DNA of 64,000 nucleotides from Eurosta solidaginis (lineage: Eukaryota > Arthropoda > Insecta > Diptera > Tephritidae), in the NCBI RefSeq assembly GCF_040869045.1, contig NC_090320.1, positions 247,814,978-247,878,977 of the forward strand, given 5' to 3'. The position numbers and the translations under genes are program-made. Below the pieces are notes generated by a model. That model did no database searches. It was not told the origin of the DNA and saw nothing but the letters and a program-made list of their open reading frames with translations. Position 1 is the first letter of the stretch. The number at the start of each line of letters is the position of its first letter. Shown piece after piece: positions 9,901 through 21,726 of the stretch.

Positions 9901-11740
9901 GTGACTCTAGAATGTTTGTACGATATGGGTATCAAACGAAAGCTGTTACTGAGCATTTTAAGAGGGAGTGGGCATTAGGTCTATAGGTGGACGCCTTTTC
10001 GAGATATCGCCATTAGGGTGGGCCAGGGGTGACTCTAGAATGTTTGTACGATATGGGTATCAAACGAAAGGTGTTACTGATCATTTTAAGAGGGAGTGGA
10101 CACTAGGTCTATAGGTGGACGCCTTTTCGAGATATCGCCATTTGGGTGGGCCAGGGGTGACTCTAGAATGTTTGTACGATATGGGTATCAAACGAAAGGT
10201 GTTACTGAGCATTTTAAGAGGGAGTGGGCATTAGGTCTATAGGTGGACGCCTTTTCGAGATATCGCCATTAGGGTGGGACAGGGGTGACTCTGGTATGTT
10301 TTTGTACGATATGGATATCAAATTAAAGGTATTAATGAGGGTTTTAAAAGCGAGTGGCCCTTAGATGTATATGTGAAGGCGTTCTCGCGATATCGACCAA
10401 AATGGTGACCAGGTGATCCAGAAAATCATCTGTCGGGTACTGCTAATTTATTTATATATGCAATACCACTAACAGTATTCCTGCCAACATTCCAAGGGCT
10501 GTTGATTTCGCCTTGTAGAACTTTTTCATTTTCTTCTACTTAATATGGTAGGTGTCACACCCATTTTACAAAGTTTTTTCCAAAGTTATATTTTGCGTCA
10601 ATAAACCAATCCAGTTACCATGTTTCATCCCTTTTTTCGTATTTGGTATAGAATTATGGCATTTTTTTCATTTTTCGTAATTTTCGATATCGATAAAGTG
10701 GGCGTGGTTATGGTCAGATTTCGCCCATTTTTTATACCAAGAAAAAGTGAGCTCAGGTAAGTACGTGGGCTAAGTTTAGTAAAGATATATCGGATTTTGC
10801 TCAAGTTATTGTGTTAATGGCCGAGCGGAAGGACAGACGGTGGACTGTGTATAAAAACTGGGCGTGGCTTCCACCGATTTCACCCATTTTCACAGAGAAC
10901 AGTTACCGTCATAGAATCTATGCTCCTACCAAATTTGAGAAGGATTGGTAAATTTTTGTTCGACTTATGGCAATAAAAGTATTCTAGACAAACTAAATGA
11001 AAATGGGCGGAGCCACGCCCATTTTGAAATTTTCTTTTATTTTTGTATTTTGTTGCATCATATCATTACTGGAGTTGAATTTTGACTTAATTTACTTATA
11101 TACAGTAAAGATATTAAATTTTTTGTTAAAATTTGAATTTTAAAAAATTTTTTTTTAAAAAGTGGGCGTGTTCTTCATCCAATTTTGCTAATTTTTATTT
11201 AGCACATATAGAGTAATAGTAGTAACGTTCCTGCAAAATTTCATCATGATATCTTCAACGACTGCCAAATTACAGCTTGCAAAACTTTTAAATTACCTTC
11301 TTGTAAAAGTGGGCGGTGCCACGCCCATTGTCCAAAATCTTACTAATTTTCTATTCTGCGTCATAACATCAACCCATCTACTAAGTTTCGTCGCTTTATC
11401 TGTCTTTTGTAATGAGTTATCGCACTTTTTCGGTTTTTCGAAATTTTCGATATCGAAAAAGTGGGCGTGGTTATAGTCCGATATCGTTCATTTTAAATAG
11501 CGATCTGAGATGAGTGCTCAGGAACCTACAACCAAATTTCATCAAGATACCTCAAAATTTACTCAAGTTATCGTGTTAACGGACGGACGGACGGACATGG
11601 CTCAATCAAATTTTTTTTCGATCCTGATTATTTTGATATATGGAAGTCTATATCTATCTCGATTCCTTTATATATGTACAACCAACCGTTATCCAATCAA
11701 ACTTAATATACTCTGTGAGCTCTGCTCAACTGAGTATAAT
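6952..11740 (-). mobile_element. DINE/Helentron-like element with internal satellite array (near full length)
   Basis: The element reads 5' to 3' on minus. Its 3' end (left) is the terminus AACAAGTAAGG next to a hairpin with stem GTTCGG/CCGAAC (6971-6988). The subterminal block ATACTCAGTTGAG (6994-7006) is the inverse of the block at the other end (11725-11737). A GGAC microsatellite lies at 11580-11596. There is no TSD. Subterminal inverted repeats, a 3' hairpin, proto-microsatellite and central tandem repeats are hallmarks of mini-me/DINE-type non-autonomous Helitron relatives of flies. It encodes no protein, so a Helentron partner must have moved it. Relatives: 14566-20850, 25971-30248, 41546-44628 and 56774-59994. 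Confidence 0.82.
7060..10330 (-). repeat. Satellite-like array, ~25 units of 128-130 bp
   Basis: Units run from 'gaatgtgtttgtacgatatg' through 'ttttcgagatatcgcc' to 'ggggtgactcta'. Two unit types alternate between about 8107 and 9130. One has 'ttactgagcattttaagag' with 'ttagggtgggccagg'. The other has 'gtaatgagtattttaaaag' with 'taaaggtggaccaag'. They form dimers of about 258 bp. Elsewhere one type predominates. Internal homogeneity is higher than between this and the other DINE-like arrays, which suggests local amplification by unequal exchange. Confidence 0.88.
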
Positions 11741-11840
11741 TAACCTCAATGTATTGTCCTTAACTGGCACTCAACCTCGATTCATCTACATACTTGAATG
11801 AGTATAAGACTGTCTAAAAAAAAAAACAAGCTGCATATTT

Positions 11841-12939
11841 TTATACCTTTCATGAAAATGAAATGGTATATTAACTTTGGCACGAATCTCAAAATTGTAA
11901 GTCCTTAAAGGAAAATAGATAGACCCACCAATAAGTATACCGAAATGATCAGGATGAAGAGCTGAGTTGATTTAGCCATGTCCGTCTGTCCGTCTGTCTG
12001 TTTGTATGCAAACTAGTCCCTCAATTTTTGAGATATCTTGATAAAATTTGGTCAGCGGGTGTATTCAGGTGCCCTATTAGACATTTGTCGGAACCAGCCG
12101 GATCGGACCACTATAGCATATATCTTCCATACAACTGATTTTTCAGAAAAAGAGGATTTTTGTCATATCTTTCTCAATTTATCAGATTGAAGCTTCACAC
12201 TTCACTAAATGCTTTCGTATATTGCACATATTGTTGTCTGAAAAAATGGATGCGATTTGTTGTATATATAGCATATATCCCCGACAACCGATTGTTCAGA
12301 TAAGAAACTTTTCGTAATTACTGCCCCATTTTAAGAGCTAGCGCCTTCAAATTTCAATGAATGCTTACGTATAAAGCACATATTGCTGTGTGAAAAAATC
12401 ATAGAGATCGGTGGTATATATAGTATATATCTCATACAACCGATTGTTCAGATAAGAAACTTTTCGCAATTTCTGCCCCATTTTAACAGCTAGAAGCTTC
12501 AAATTTCACCAAATGCTTACGTACATATTATATATTGCCATCTCAAGAAATCATAGAGATCGGTGGTATATATATTATATACCCCATATAAACTGTAACT
12601 TTTGCCCCTTTTTTACGGCTAGAAGCTTCAAATTTAATCAAGTACTTACGTTTACATCATATATTGTTGAAATACGTGATTCGTAGTAATAGTTTTTACA
12701 TGCAGACCAGACCACAAAAAACGTGAAACTTTGCATCCTCACACAAAGTACCTACCTATTTTTTATTTTATATTTATCTTAAAAATCGCTTAGGTATGTA
12801 GATCTGTTCACTATATATTTTTTATCTTATACAGCCGATTATTTGGAGGTTAGGAATGGGATAAGATTATTGTTTAGCCCCATTCATGAAAGGTATGAAG
12901 TCTTCGGCACAGCCGAAGACAGTCCCGTCCTTACTTGTT
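11841..12939 (+). mobile_element. Second DINE/mini-me-like family, full length
   Basis: The 5' block TATACCTTTCATGAA (11842-11856) recurs inverted near the 3' end as TTCATGAAAGGTAT (12883-12896). A GTCC/GTCT microsatellite is at about 11980-12003. A 9-bp-stem hairpin (12900-12920, GTCTTCGGC/GCCGAAGAC) precedes the terminus CCTTACTTGTT at 12929-12939. The body has three diverged ~110-bp internal repeats ('atagagatcggtggtatata' blocks near 12400 and 12550). No coding capacity is present. Its body is unrelated to 6952-11740, but the 3' terminus is the same. Confidence 0.82.
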
Positions 12940-13632
12940 ATCCTACAGTACAACTTGCATTTCCCACTAAATTGTTATGATAAAGCTCAAATATTTCAAT
13001 CGGTTATAATTTGCCCAGGTTATTCAACATTGATTATTTTTTGAATCTTTGCTGTTAGTGGATCCGTAGTAGTCAATATGAACCATCTGGTTCCCTTTAG
13101 ATATCATATTGAGAATACCCTTTTTCTTTCCAAATTTTTGTTGAAAATGCTATTCATTTTAAATAATTTTCGATATGAGTTAGTGCCTTTCTTCTAATAT
13201 TTGGAAAGCCAAAACTTTTATTTATTGCTTCTTTAATTTTGTCCGCACCTAACTGGCCGGTTTCGTCATGATGCTTATACAGTGAGGGGACACATTGCGA
13301 GCAGGACGTAAGAGTTTAACATGTTACAGTATCTATATCGAAGTTGAGCTAGAGTGACGCGCGTCTCCCAAGGGAGAATGCGTTCCTCTTCTGCGAGTTC
13401 GGGATATTTATCTTTAAGATAAATTATATCTTGTTATTAGTCAAAGTTTTAAGATTCTAAAGTGTTGATATCAGCTGCCACTTTCTGCCACTAACTATGT
13501 TTTGCGACAGTTTTCTAATAGCATCACCCTGATAAATTATTGTCGTATATTATATGTAACATACGACATTATTTTATCCAGTCGACGATATGCGAATGTA
13601 AACTTTTGTGTGTGTTTGTTGTTTTGTTATTG
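12940..13632. other. Non-coding gap
   Basis: AT-rich sequence without recognisable gene or repeat edges. Part may be original DNA around the hAT-like insertion site. Confidence 0.5.
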
Positions 13633-14628
13633 TTATGTAGGGTAAGTGTCCCTAATTTCGTGGTGGTACGTTATTTCGTGGCATTTCGATTTTTTCTTCC
13701 AAACAAGGAATTGGGGGAGTGTTTCTTTAAAGTGATAATTTCATAATAAAGATTGGTTTTTACGGTATAATAATTGATATTTTACTAATTTTTAATATTA
13801 AACCTAATATTAGATATCAAGCAATATAAATTTGGAAGCTCGGAAAATGGGCCTGTTGTAAGGAGGCCTCTTAAGTAAAGTGTTAAGGAGTCCAGTGTAT
13901 TTTGTTAAGCCTGTACAAATTGTATCGGTAAATTTTTTTATGATGATAATTTTTTGGTATTTAGTGAACATTTCTTAAACGTTTCTATTACTGCAAAACT
14001 CATTCCAATAATTTTTTTTAACTTTTTTTTTTTTTAATTTCTAACCCACGAAATTAGGGACACACTTTCTTTGTGATGTATCTAATTTCGTGGTACCCAC
14101 GAAATTAGGATAATATAATACTTCATGTTTTTCATATTTTTTTTTAACATTTCATAAGAAACCCTATTTTTTAAGTATTTTAATTATTAAATAAACCCCC
14201 GAGGAAGATTTTGATGTAATTTCGTGGTACACTTTTATTAATCTATTCGTCAATATTTTAATCAAAAAGCTCTGCGAAGCACAACATTTTAACGAAATAA
14301 TGGCATTATAGAACTTTTGTTAATTCAATAATTTTTCATTTAATTTAAAAAAATGTAACAAGATTTCAACTTCTTTACTTTTGTTTTGAATGAATATTGA
14401 TAATAGAAAAAAAAATTAATATAAACCTCAAATTACCGCTTAAAGCGATACCACGAATTTACGTACACCAAATTTTGTGTATGCCTCTAATTTCATGGTA
14501 TACTGCGCATTTACATTTCAGCAGGAAAGCACGAATTTTTGGAGTGGAGTTATTTATGCGCGTATTTATACTCAGTTGAGCAGAGCTCACAGAGTATATA
14601 AACTTTGATTGGATAACGGTTGGTTGTA

Positions 14629-15269
14629 CAGTAGGCCGGGTCGATTTGTGGGGAGGCAAAAAAATCGCCCATTGCTCTATGAAAATCGTATTCTAGGGAT
14701 CAAAATAAGAAACTTTGCCGAAGGAACCATACCTCTAAAACGAATTCTGATGTTCCCCCTTTGGGTCGAACTTGCAAATTTTGAAAAATGCCACTTTGAA
14801 ATGCCTGTGTTTTTTCTTTTTGGAGTTTATTTTTCTCTTTAGAAATTTATTCAGTCAGAACATATGTAAATGAAAAAATGAATTTAACTTAGTAATAGAA
14901 AAGAAATTAAAAAAAAATTATTAGAAATTAGCGTTTTTACAACCCCCTTTTAAAACCAAGGCATCACTGTGATGCATTTGCATGTCGTAAACATAGTTTT
15001 GTGGGTTTTTTATTCAACCGTTTTAAAAAATGAAGGTATCACTGTGACACAATTGCAGATCGTAAAATTGCTTGTGTTGTTTTTTTTAAGCCACCACAAG
15101 ACACAGCAGGTAGAATTGAAATTGCATCTACCCAAAAGTTCGAACTAAAGGGGGGGACATCAGAATTCGTTTTAGAGGTATGGTTCCTTCCGCAAAGTTT
15201 CTTATTTTGATCCCTAGAATACGATTTTCATAGAGCAATGAGCGATTTTTAAATCGACCCGCCCTATTG
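14629..15269. mobile_element. TA-flanked foldback MITE (Tc1/mariner-type target)
   Basis: The inverted arms of about 140 bp begin CAGTAGGCCGGGTCGATTT at the left and CAATAGGGCGGGTCGATTT (reverse complement) at the right. Both sides carry TA (14627-14628 and 15270-15271). The uninterrupted sequence TTGGTTGTACAGGTATAAAG at 35857 shows the empty site with a single TA. The 641-bp interior has no transposase. The terminal motif resembles the ends of 32050-33072. Confidence 0.88.
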
Positions 15270-15887
15270 TACAGGTATAAAGGAATCGAAATAGATATAG
15301 ACTTCCATATATCAAAATCATCAGGATCGAAAAAAATTTGATTGAGCCATGTCCGTCCGTCCGTCCGTCCGTCCGTTAACACGATAACTTGAGTAAATTT
15401 TGAGGTATCTTGATGAAATTTGGTATGTAGCTTCCTGAGCACTCATCTCAGATCGCTATTTAAAATGAACAATATCGGACTATAACCACGCCCACTTTTT
15501 CGTTATCGAAAATTTCGAAAAACAGAAAAAGTGCGATAATTCATTACTAAAGACGGATAAAGCGATTACACTTGGTAGGTGAGGCGAACTTATGACGCAG
15601 AAAAGAAAATTAGTAAAATTTTGGACAATGGGCGTGGCACCGCCCACTTTTAAAAGAAGGTAATTTAAAACTTTTGCAAGCTGTAATTTGGCAGTCGTTG
15701 AAGATATCATGATGAAATTTGGCAGGAACGTTACTCCTATTACTATATGTATGCTTAATAAAAATTAGCAAAATCGGATGAAGAACACGCCCACTTTTGA
15801 AAAAAAAATTTAAATACTATAAACCAAAAGGGCAAGGGGAGGACGACGACGTCAAGACGAAGGTTCTGGAGGGGCACAAACAGCCCA

Positions 15888-18800
15888 ATGGTGCTGCGAG
15901 TCCTACAGATAAACCTCCAACACAGTAAAGTGGCGTCGAGAGAACTCCTCCTAACCCTTGAGGAGGGTTCGTTTGACGTGGCGCTGATCCAGGAGCCGTG
16001 GCTCTCATCGGGAGGAAAGGTTTCTGGACTTAGCGCGCGGGGGTTTGGCGTTTACTACGCGCAAGCGGAAGGACGGGTGCGAGCTGTAGTAATGGTAAGG
16101 AAACAGCTGCATTAATATATGCTGCCTAATTACACCACTGAGGATCTCGTAGCGGTGGCCGTTGAGCAAAAGAATAAGCAGGCATTTATCCTGGCGTCCT
16201 GCTACATGGCCCATGCTGCGGAGCTTCCACCGATGGAGTGCAAAAGGCTAGTACAGGAGGAAGGGCGCAAAGGGCGGTTGGTCATAGGCGCAGATGCAAA
16301 TGCGCACCACAATGCGCGGGGAGGAGCAGATACGAACGAGAGAGGCGAATTTCTGTTTTGTTACATCCTGCAAACCAATTTGCAGATAGCCAACAAGGGA
16401 AATGTCCCTACATACATTGGTCCAACATCCAGCAATATTCTGGATATTACATTGAGCTCCGAGAGTGATATATCAAGGTATGATTGGATGGTTCTTGATA
16501 GACCATTCTTCTCCGACCATGCGTATATCAGCTTCAGCATCCCCCTAAAGAGGGCAGAGAAGGGAGGAACCTTTAGAAACCCTAGGTCAACGAACTGGAC
16601 TAAATTCCAGAAACATGTAGAAAAAAAACTGGGACAACCCAAAGAGGTTGCTAATGTAGAGGAACTGGAGGAGTCGAATGAATTCCTAACAAGGACGCTT
16701 ATGACTGCGTATAACAAAGCTTGCCCTCTAAGAAGATTCAGAGGAAAAGCAAAGCCGCCATGGTGGAGCAACGAGCTGAGTCTTCTAAGAAGACAGGTAA
16801 AAGAAATGTTTAAGCTCGCAAAGACCGTGGAAAGCGAAGCGTGTCGGGACGAATACAGGGATCTACTGAGGATCTACAAGCGTGAAATTACCAGGGCGAA
16901 GAGAAACTCATGGAAAAGTTTCTGTACGGACATAGAGCGCTCCAGCGAAACAGCACGGTTGAAAAAAGTCCTATCAAAGGGAAACATATTCCAGGGACTA
17001 ATAAAGAAAGAGAAAGGGGAATGGTCACGTAATAGTGAGGAATCCCTTGAGGTGCTTCTCGATACACATTTCCCATCGGGAGACGGTTTAGAAGAGCCAG
17101 CAGACATCACTCACATTTCGATCACGGAGCTAGTAGTGCCGGGCTTGGTGACCGATACCAAGATCGAGTGGGCAGTGAAGACGTTTTCTAAGTTTAAATC
17201 GCCGGGCCCAGATGGTATATTCCCGGCCATGCTACAAGTCTCAAGTAGGGCGGTCGTGGAATGGCTTAAAATAATATTAGATGGGTGCATAAGACTGAAT
17301 CATGTACCGCACTCTTGGAGAACTGCTCGTGTAGCTTTTCTACCAAAAGCGGAGAAGATCGGTCACGTGTATCCCAAAGACTATAGACCCATTAGCTTAA
17401 CATCATTTCTGCTCAAAACCTTTGAGAGGCTGATAGATGTGTACATAAAGTCCAACGTGGATGAAAAGCTGCTCTCCACAACATAGCATGCGTACACCAA
17501 AGGCAAGTCGGTAGACACCGTATTGTATAGGGTGGTAATAAGCATAGAGAAATCCCTGGAATATAAGGAGTATGCTCTAGGAGTCTTCTTGGACATTGCC
17601 GGGGCTTTCAATAATGTTGCCAAATGGGCGATTATGGATGGTCTTAATTACATTCAAGTACATCCTGCCTTATTTAGATGGATCGGCTGCATGTTAAATT
17701 GCAGAAAGATTACATCACAATGGGGAATGTACGAGGCCACGAAACCAGTGGGCAGGGGCACGCCGCAGGGAGGGGTGCTATCACCTCTGCTGTGGACGCT
17801 GGTCATCAACCAACTGCTCAGGCAATTCGATGAGGGACCCGTAAAACTTACGGCTTACGCAGATGACGTTGCAATTGTCATAAGTGGAAAGTGCCTTCCA
17901 ACGATTAGTTCTTTGATGGATCGGGCGCTTCGGGATATTCATACCTGGGCATCTAATGTCGGGTTGAAAGTCAATGCGGAGAAGACGGAAAATGTCTTGT
18001 TTACAAAGAGGTACAAGGTCCCAAATTGGACCAGGCCTAAGTTAGGAGGGGTGACCTTACAGGAGTAACTTTGCACAAAATATCTAGGAATCATCCTAGA
18101 CAGTAAGCTGTCATGGAAGCTCAACGTGGAGGAGAGGGTCAAGAAGGCCTCAACGGCACTATGCATGTAAAAGAATACTGGGGTGTACGTGGGGCCTATC
18201 GCCCTCTCTTTCTCATTGGGGTTTTACAGCGATTGTAAGCCCTATTCTATACTATGGGGTTCTTGTTTGGTGGAAAGCCAAACAAAAACAACATACCTCA
18301 AAAAATTAGAGGGGGTATGCAGACTATCGATGCTTAGCATTACGGGAGCCCTGAAAACAACCCCGACGGCTGCACTGTATGCCATTCTGCACATCCCACC
18401 TGTAGACCTGGTAGCAAAGAACAAAGCATTAACGACCGCAACCAGGCTCGGTGCTTCGGGGCAGCTTGAGCGCCGACCATATGGCCATAGTAGTATAGCG
18501 TCATCAATCACAAGACGAACAGACTACATGATTCCCTATCTGGGCTTCGAGGGAGATGTTAAGACCACAATAGAGGTGGACGGTTGGAGCAAGGGTGTGC
18601 AAATGGCGGACGAGGCGATACATGTGTACACCGATGGTTCCAAAGTAATGGAAGAAGTAGGGTCTGCGGTATACTGCGCTGATCCGGAAATAAGCAGATC
18701 CTACAGGCTGCCGGATTACTGTAGCGTTTTCCAAGAGGAAATATTAGCCGTAACCAAAGCAGTAGAAACCCTGGAAAAGAATAGCTTAAGCTGCAACCGT

Positions 18801-19214
18801 GTTAACTTTTATATTGACAGTCAAGCAGCAATTAAGGCAATAATCTCGCATAGCACAGCATCTAAATGCGTGTTAGAGTGTAAGCAGTCTCTGGAGAGAA
18901 TCGGGACAGGGAGAAGCATACATCTATATTGGGTCCCAGGGCATATGGGAATAGATGGGAATGAAAAAGCGGACGAACTAGCTAAAAAGGGCGCAACCCT
19001 TGAAGCTTGCTCCGTAGATGTCCCAATTAGATTGGACGAGATTAAGCGAAGGCGAGAGGTGCACATGATCGACCAAGCGGGAAAGGCGTGGGTTCAAGCG
19101 CGGGGCTGTAAAGTGTCGAAGATTGTGTGTAGGTCTTACAACCTTAGACTAACACAGTTGCTTCTATCACTAAAAAGAGAGGACTGTAGACTCATGACGG
19201 GTATTCTGACTTGA
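15888..19214 (+). pseudogene. LINE ORF2: endonuclease - reverse transcriptase - RNase H, inactivated
   Basis: The first ATG is at 15888. The apurinic-type endonuclease region (15888 to about 16570) shows QINLQHSK, DVALIQEPW, a G-A-D-x-N-A-H motif and FSDHAYISFS. The reverse transcriptase (about 17150-18070) shows SPGPDGIFPAML, YRPISLTSFLLK, GTPQGGVLSPLLW and the catalytic YADD at 17856-17867. RNase H (about 18620-19020) shows the acidic residues of YTDGS, FQEEILAV, Y-I-D-S-Q and N-E-K-A-D-E-L-A. Stops lie in frame at 16113, 17484, 18066 and 18168, and compensating frameshifts lie near 18180-18290. TGA at 19212 replaces what should be the codon before a C-terminal zinc knuckle. The element cannot retrotranspose by itself. 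Stops look like single-base changes, so inactivation is fairly recent. Confidence 0.87.
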
Positions 19215-19425
19215 CACTGCCTTCTGGCCTCACATGCCTTTAAATTAGGCTTGGTCAGTGATAGCAGATGTATGAAGCTTCTAGTATTTGCTAAGAGGAC
19301 GGAGTTATTTTATAACATAGGTCCTGGTTTTTGATAAGGTTTTTCACTTTGGTCGTTAAAACAAACTTCTGGTAACACTACGGACTTAATCAGTCTATGT
19401 GAGGTCCTCATGGACCGGCCAGTTC

Positions 19426-19462
19426 AACCTACCTACCTACCTACCTACCTACCTACCTACCT
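19426..19462 (+). repeat. (CTAC)n tail of the LINE
   Basis: About nine tandem copies of the tetranucleotide CTAC end the LINE. Such short-repeat tails arise during target-primed reverse transcription in several LINE clades and can seed microsatellites. Confidence 0.85.
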
Positions 19463-20029
19463 AATTTTAAGAAAAAATTCAAAATCTTTACAGTTTATAA
19501 GTAAATTATGTCAACATTCAACTCCAGTAATGATATAGTGCAACAAAATACAAAAATAAAAGAAAATTTCAAAATGGGCGTGTCTCCGCCCATTTTCATT
19601 TAATTTGTCTAGAATACTTTTGATGCCATAAGTCGAACAAAAATTTTCCAATCCTTATGAAATTTGGTAATGGCAAAGCTTCTATGACGATAACAGTTTT
19701 CTGTGAAAATGGGCGAAATCGGTTGAAGCCACGCCCAGTTTTTATACACAGTCGACCGTCTGATCTTCCGCTCGGCCGTTAACACGATAACTTGAGCAAA
19801 AATCGATATATCTTTACTAAACTTAGTTCACGTACTTATCTGAACTCACTTTATGTTGGTCTTAAAAGTGGGCGAAATCCGACTATGACCACGCCCACTT
19901 TTTCGATATCGAAAATTTCCAAAAATGAAAAAAATGCCATAATTCTATGCCAAATACGAAAACAGGGATGAAACATGTTGATTGGATTGGTTTGTTGATG
20001 CCTTCACATATACAACTAAGGGCCACTCC

Positions 20030-20740
20030 CTTTCAAAACCTTCATTAATACCTTTAGTTGGATACCTATATCGTACAAACACATTATAGAGTCACCCCTA
20101 GTCCACCTTTATGGCGATATCTCGAAAAGGCTTCCACCTATAGAACTAAGGCCCACTCCCTTTTAAATAATCATTAGCACCTTTCATTTGATACCCATAT
20201 CGTACAAACGCATTCTAGAGGTACCCCTCGTCCACCTTTATGGATATATCTCGAAAAGGTGTCCACCTATAGAACTAAGGCCCACTCCCTTTTACAATAC
20301 TCATTAACACGTTTCATTTGATACCCATATCGTACAAACGCATTCTAGAGACACCTCTGGTCCACCTTTATGGCGATATCCCGACAAGGCGTCCATCTAT
20401 AGAACTACGGCCCACTCCCTTTTACAATACTCATTAACACGTTTCATTTGATACCCATATCGTACAAACACATTCTACAGTCACCCCTGGTCCACCTTTT
20501 TGGCGATATATCGAAAAGGCATCCACCTAGTGAGCTAAGGCCCACTCCCTTTTAAAATACTCCTTAATACCTTTCATTGATATCCTTATCGTACAAATAC
20601 ATTCTAGAGTCACCCCTGGTCCACCTTTATGGCGATATCCCGAATTGGCGTCCACCTATAGATCTATGGCCCACTCCCTTTTAAAATACTCTTTAATACC
20701 TGCCATTTGATACCCATGTCATACAAACACATTCCAGGGT
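20030..20740 (+). repeat. Satellite-like array, ~6 units of ~130 bp
   Basis: The same unit as at 7060-10330, in the opposite orientation. Units are more diverged from one another than in the 7-10 kb array and lack the dimeric pattern. Confidence 0.8.
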
Positions 20741-21726
20741 TACCCTAGGTTCTTTTTACTACAAGGTGATTTTCCCTTATATTGTCTCCGAAGCTCTCAG
20801 CTGAGTATGTAATGCTCGGTTACACCCGAACTTAACTTTCCTTACTTGTTTCAAATAAATTTAAGAAAACTGCCTCAAACTTAATTCGATCTTTATTCGC
20901 TGATTATTGGGTTAATAACTTAATTTTATAGAAAACATGACAAAAGCTCGTTACACAAAAGAAGATTTGACAGATGCGCTTAATGGTGTCACTAATGAAA
21001 ACAATAAAAAAAAATTTGTTTAGTAATAATAAATAAAAGTAATTTTTAGAAAAGTTACATCAATTGAATAAATTTTTTTTATTGTTTATTTTTGTTTTAA
21101 ACCTTTTTCATTTAATGTTACTTATTTCGTATCAATAATGTCTAAAGTTCTAAGAAATCTTAATGAAAAAATACAAAAAAAAAAAAAAATAAAACAAACA
21201 AAAAATCAAAAAGAAAACAACAAAAAAATAAAAATAAAACATTTTTGAAAAGTACGTACATTAAACTAATTTTGTTACTTATTTATTTTGGTCTTGAAAC
21301 TCTTTCTTTTCATAAATAAAATAACAATAAAAAAAAAAATTGTTTTAAATTTTAAATTTCTGATTATGAATTTCAGTAAATCAATTTGTGTATCTTTAGG
21401 AATTTGCCTTTGAAATCACATATAACTATTTTTTTCATAAAATTAGAGTTTAACTAAATACCACGAAATTAGGGACGCTTTACCACGGAGTTAGGTACAT
21501 CAGAAAATTTTTGCCAGGAAATTAGGTACATTTGTGGTACTCACACATTTTGATTTATATAAAATAAAAAATTTGTTAGTTTTGTTTGAAAGTAAGTAGA
21601 AACTTATCTTAGTTGATCAACTAAATGGGAAAAATTTACTTTTTTAGATTTCCTTCATTTGTTTTAACCCAAGAGAGGTAGAAAGTCAGAAAAATACCAC
21701 GAAATTAGGGACACTTACCTTATGTA

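Larger units (their letters stand above)
15816..19463 (+). mobile_element. LOA-like LINE, 5'-truncated, dead
   Basis: The retrotransposon lies inside the DINE-like body. It begins about 70 bp upstream of ORF2, with what looks like the tail of ORF1 in another frame. It contains endonuclease, reverse transcriptase and RNase H regions and ends in tandem CTAC repeats rather than poly(A). RNase H after the RT places it in a group such as LOA or I; LOA is my best guess. Boundaries are inferred from alignment of the interrupted host element with 56774-59994. Confidence 0.82.
14566..20850 (+). mobile_element. DINE/Helentron-like element interrupted by a MITE and a LINE
   Basis: The 5' end TTATACTCAGTTGAGCAG is at 14566. 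The 3' end carries the inverse block CTCAGCTGAGTAT, a decayed hairpin (GCTCGG/CCCGAA) and the terminus CTTACTTGTT at 20841-20850. The body is split twice. A TA-flanked MITE occupies 14629-15269 and a LINE occupies about 15816-19463. With both removed it aligns continuously with 56774-59994. It carries about six satellite units (20030-20740). Confidence 0.82.
13640..21719. mobile_element. hAT-like element hosting three later insertions
   Basis: The left end GGGTAAGTGTCCCTAATTTC and the right end (ending GGGACACTTACC) are inverted repeats of about 26 bp. TTATGTA occurs immediately outside both ends (13633-13639 and 21720-21726), and the eighth position differs (G/A) if an 8-bp hAT target is assumed. 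The TAATTTCGTGG motif recurs many times subterminally (13655, 13673, 14075, 14090, 14213, and inverted at 21458-21720). Once the nested 14566-20850 block is removed, about 1.8 kb remains, including A-rich tracts near 21170-21240. No transposase frame is seen. Confidence 0.72.

Noticed and set aside
7060..10330. CRISPR-like regular spacing
   Set aside because: The whole ~130-bp unit is repeated with no unique spacers, in a eukaryotic genome. It is a satellite.
13640..21719. A single autonomous 8-kb DNA transposon
   Set aside because: Most of its length is explained by nested insertions, and no transposase is encoded in the remaining ~1.8 kb.
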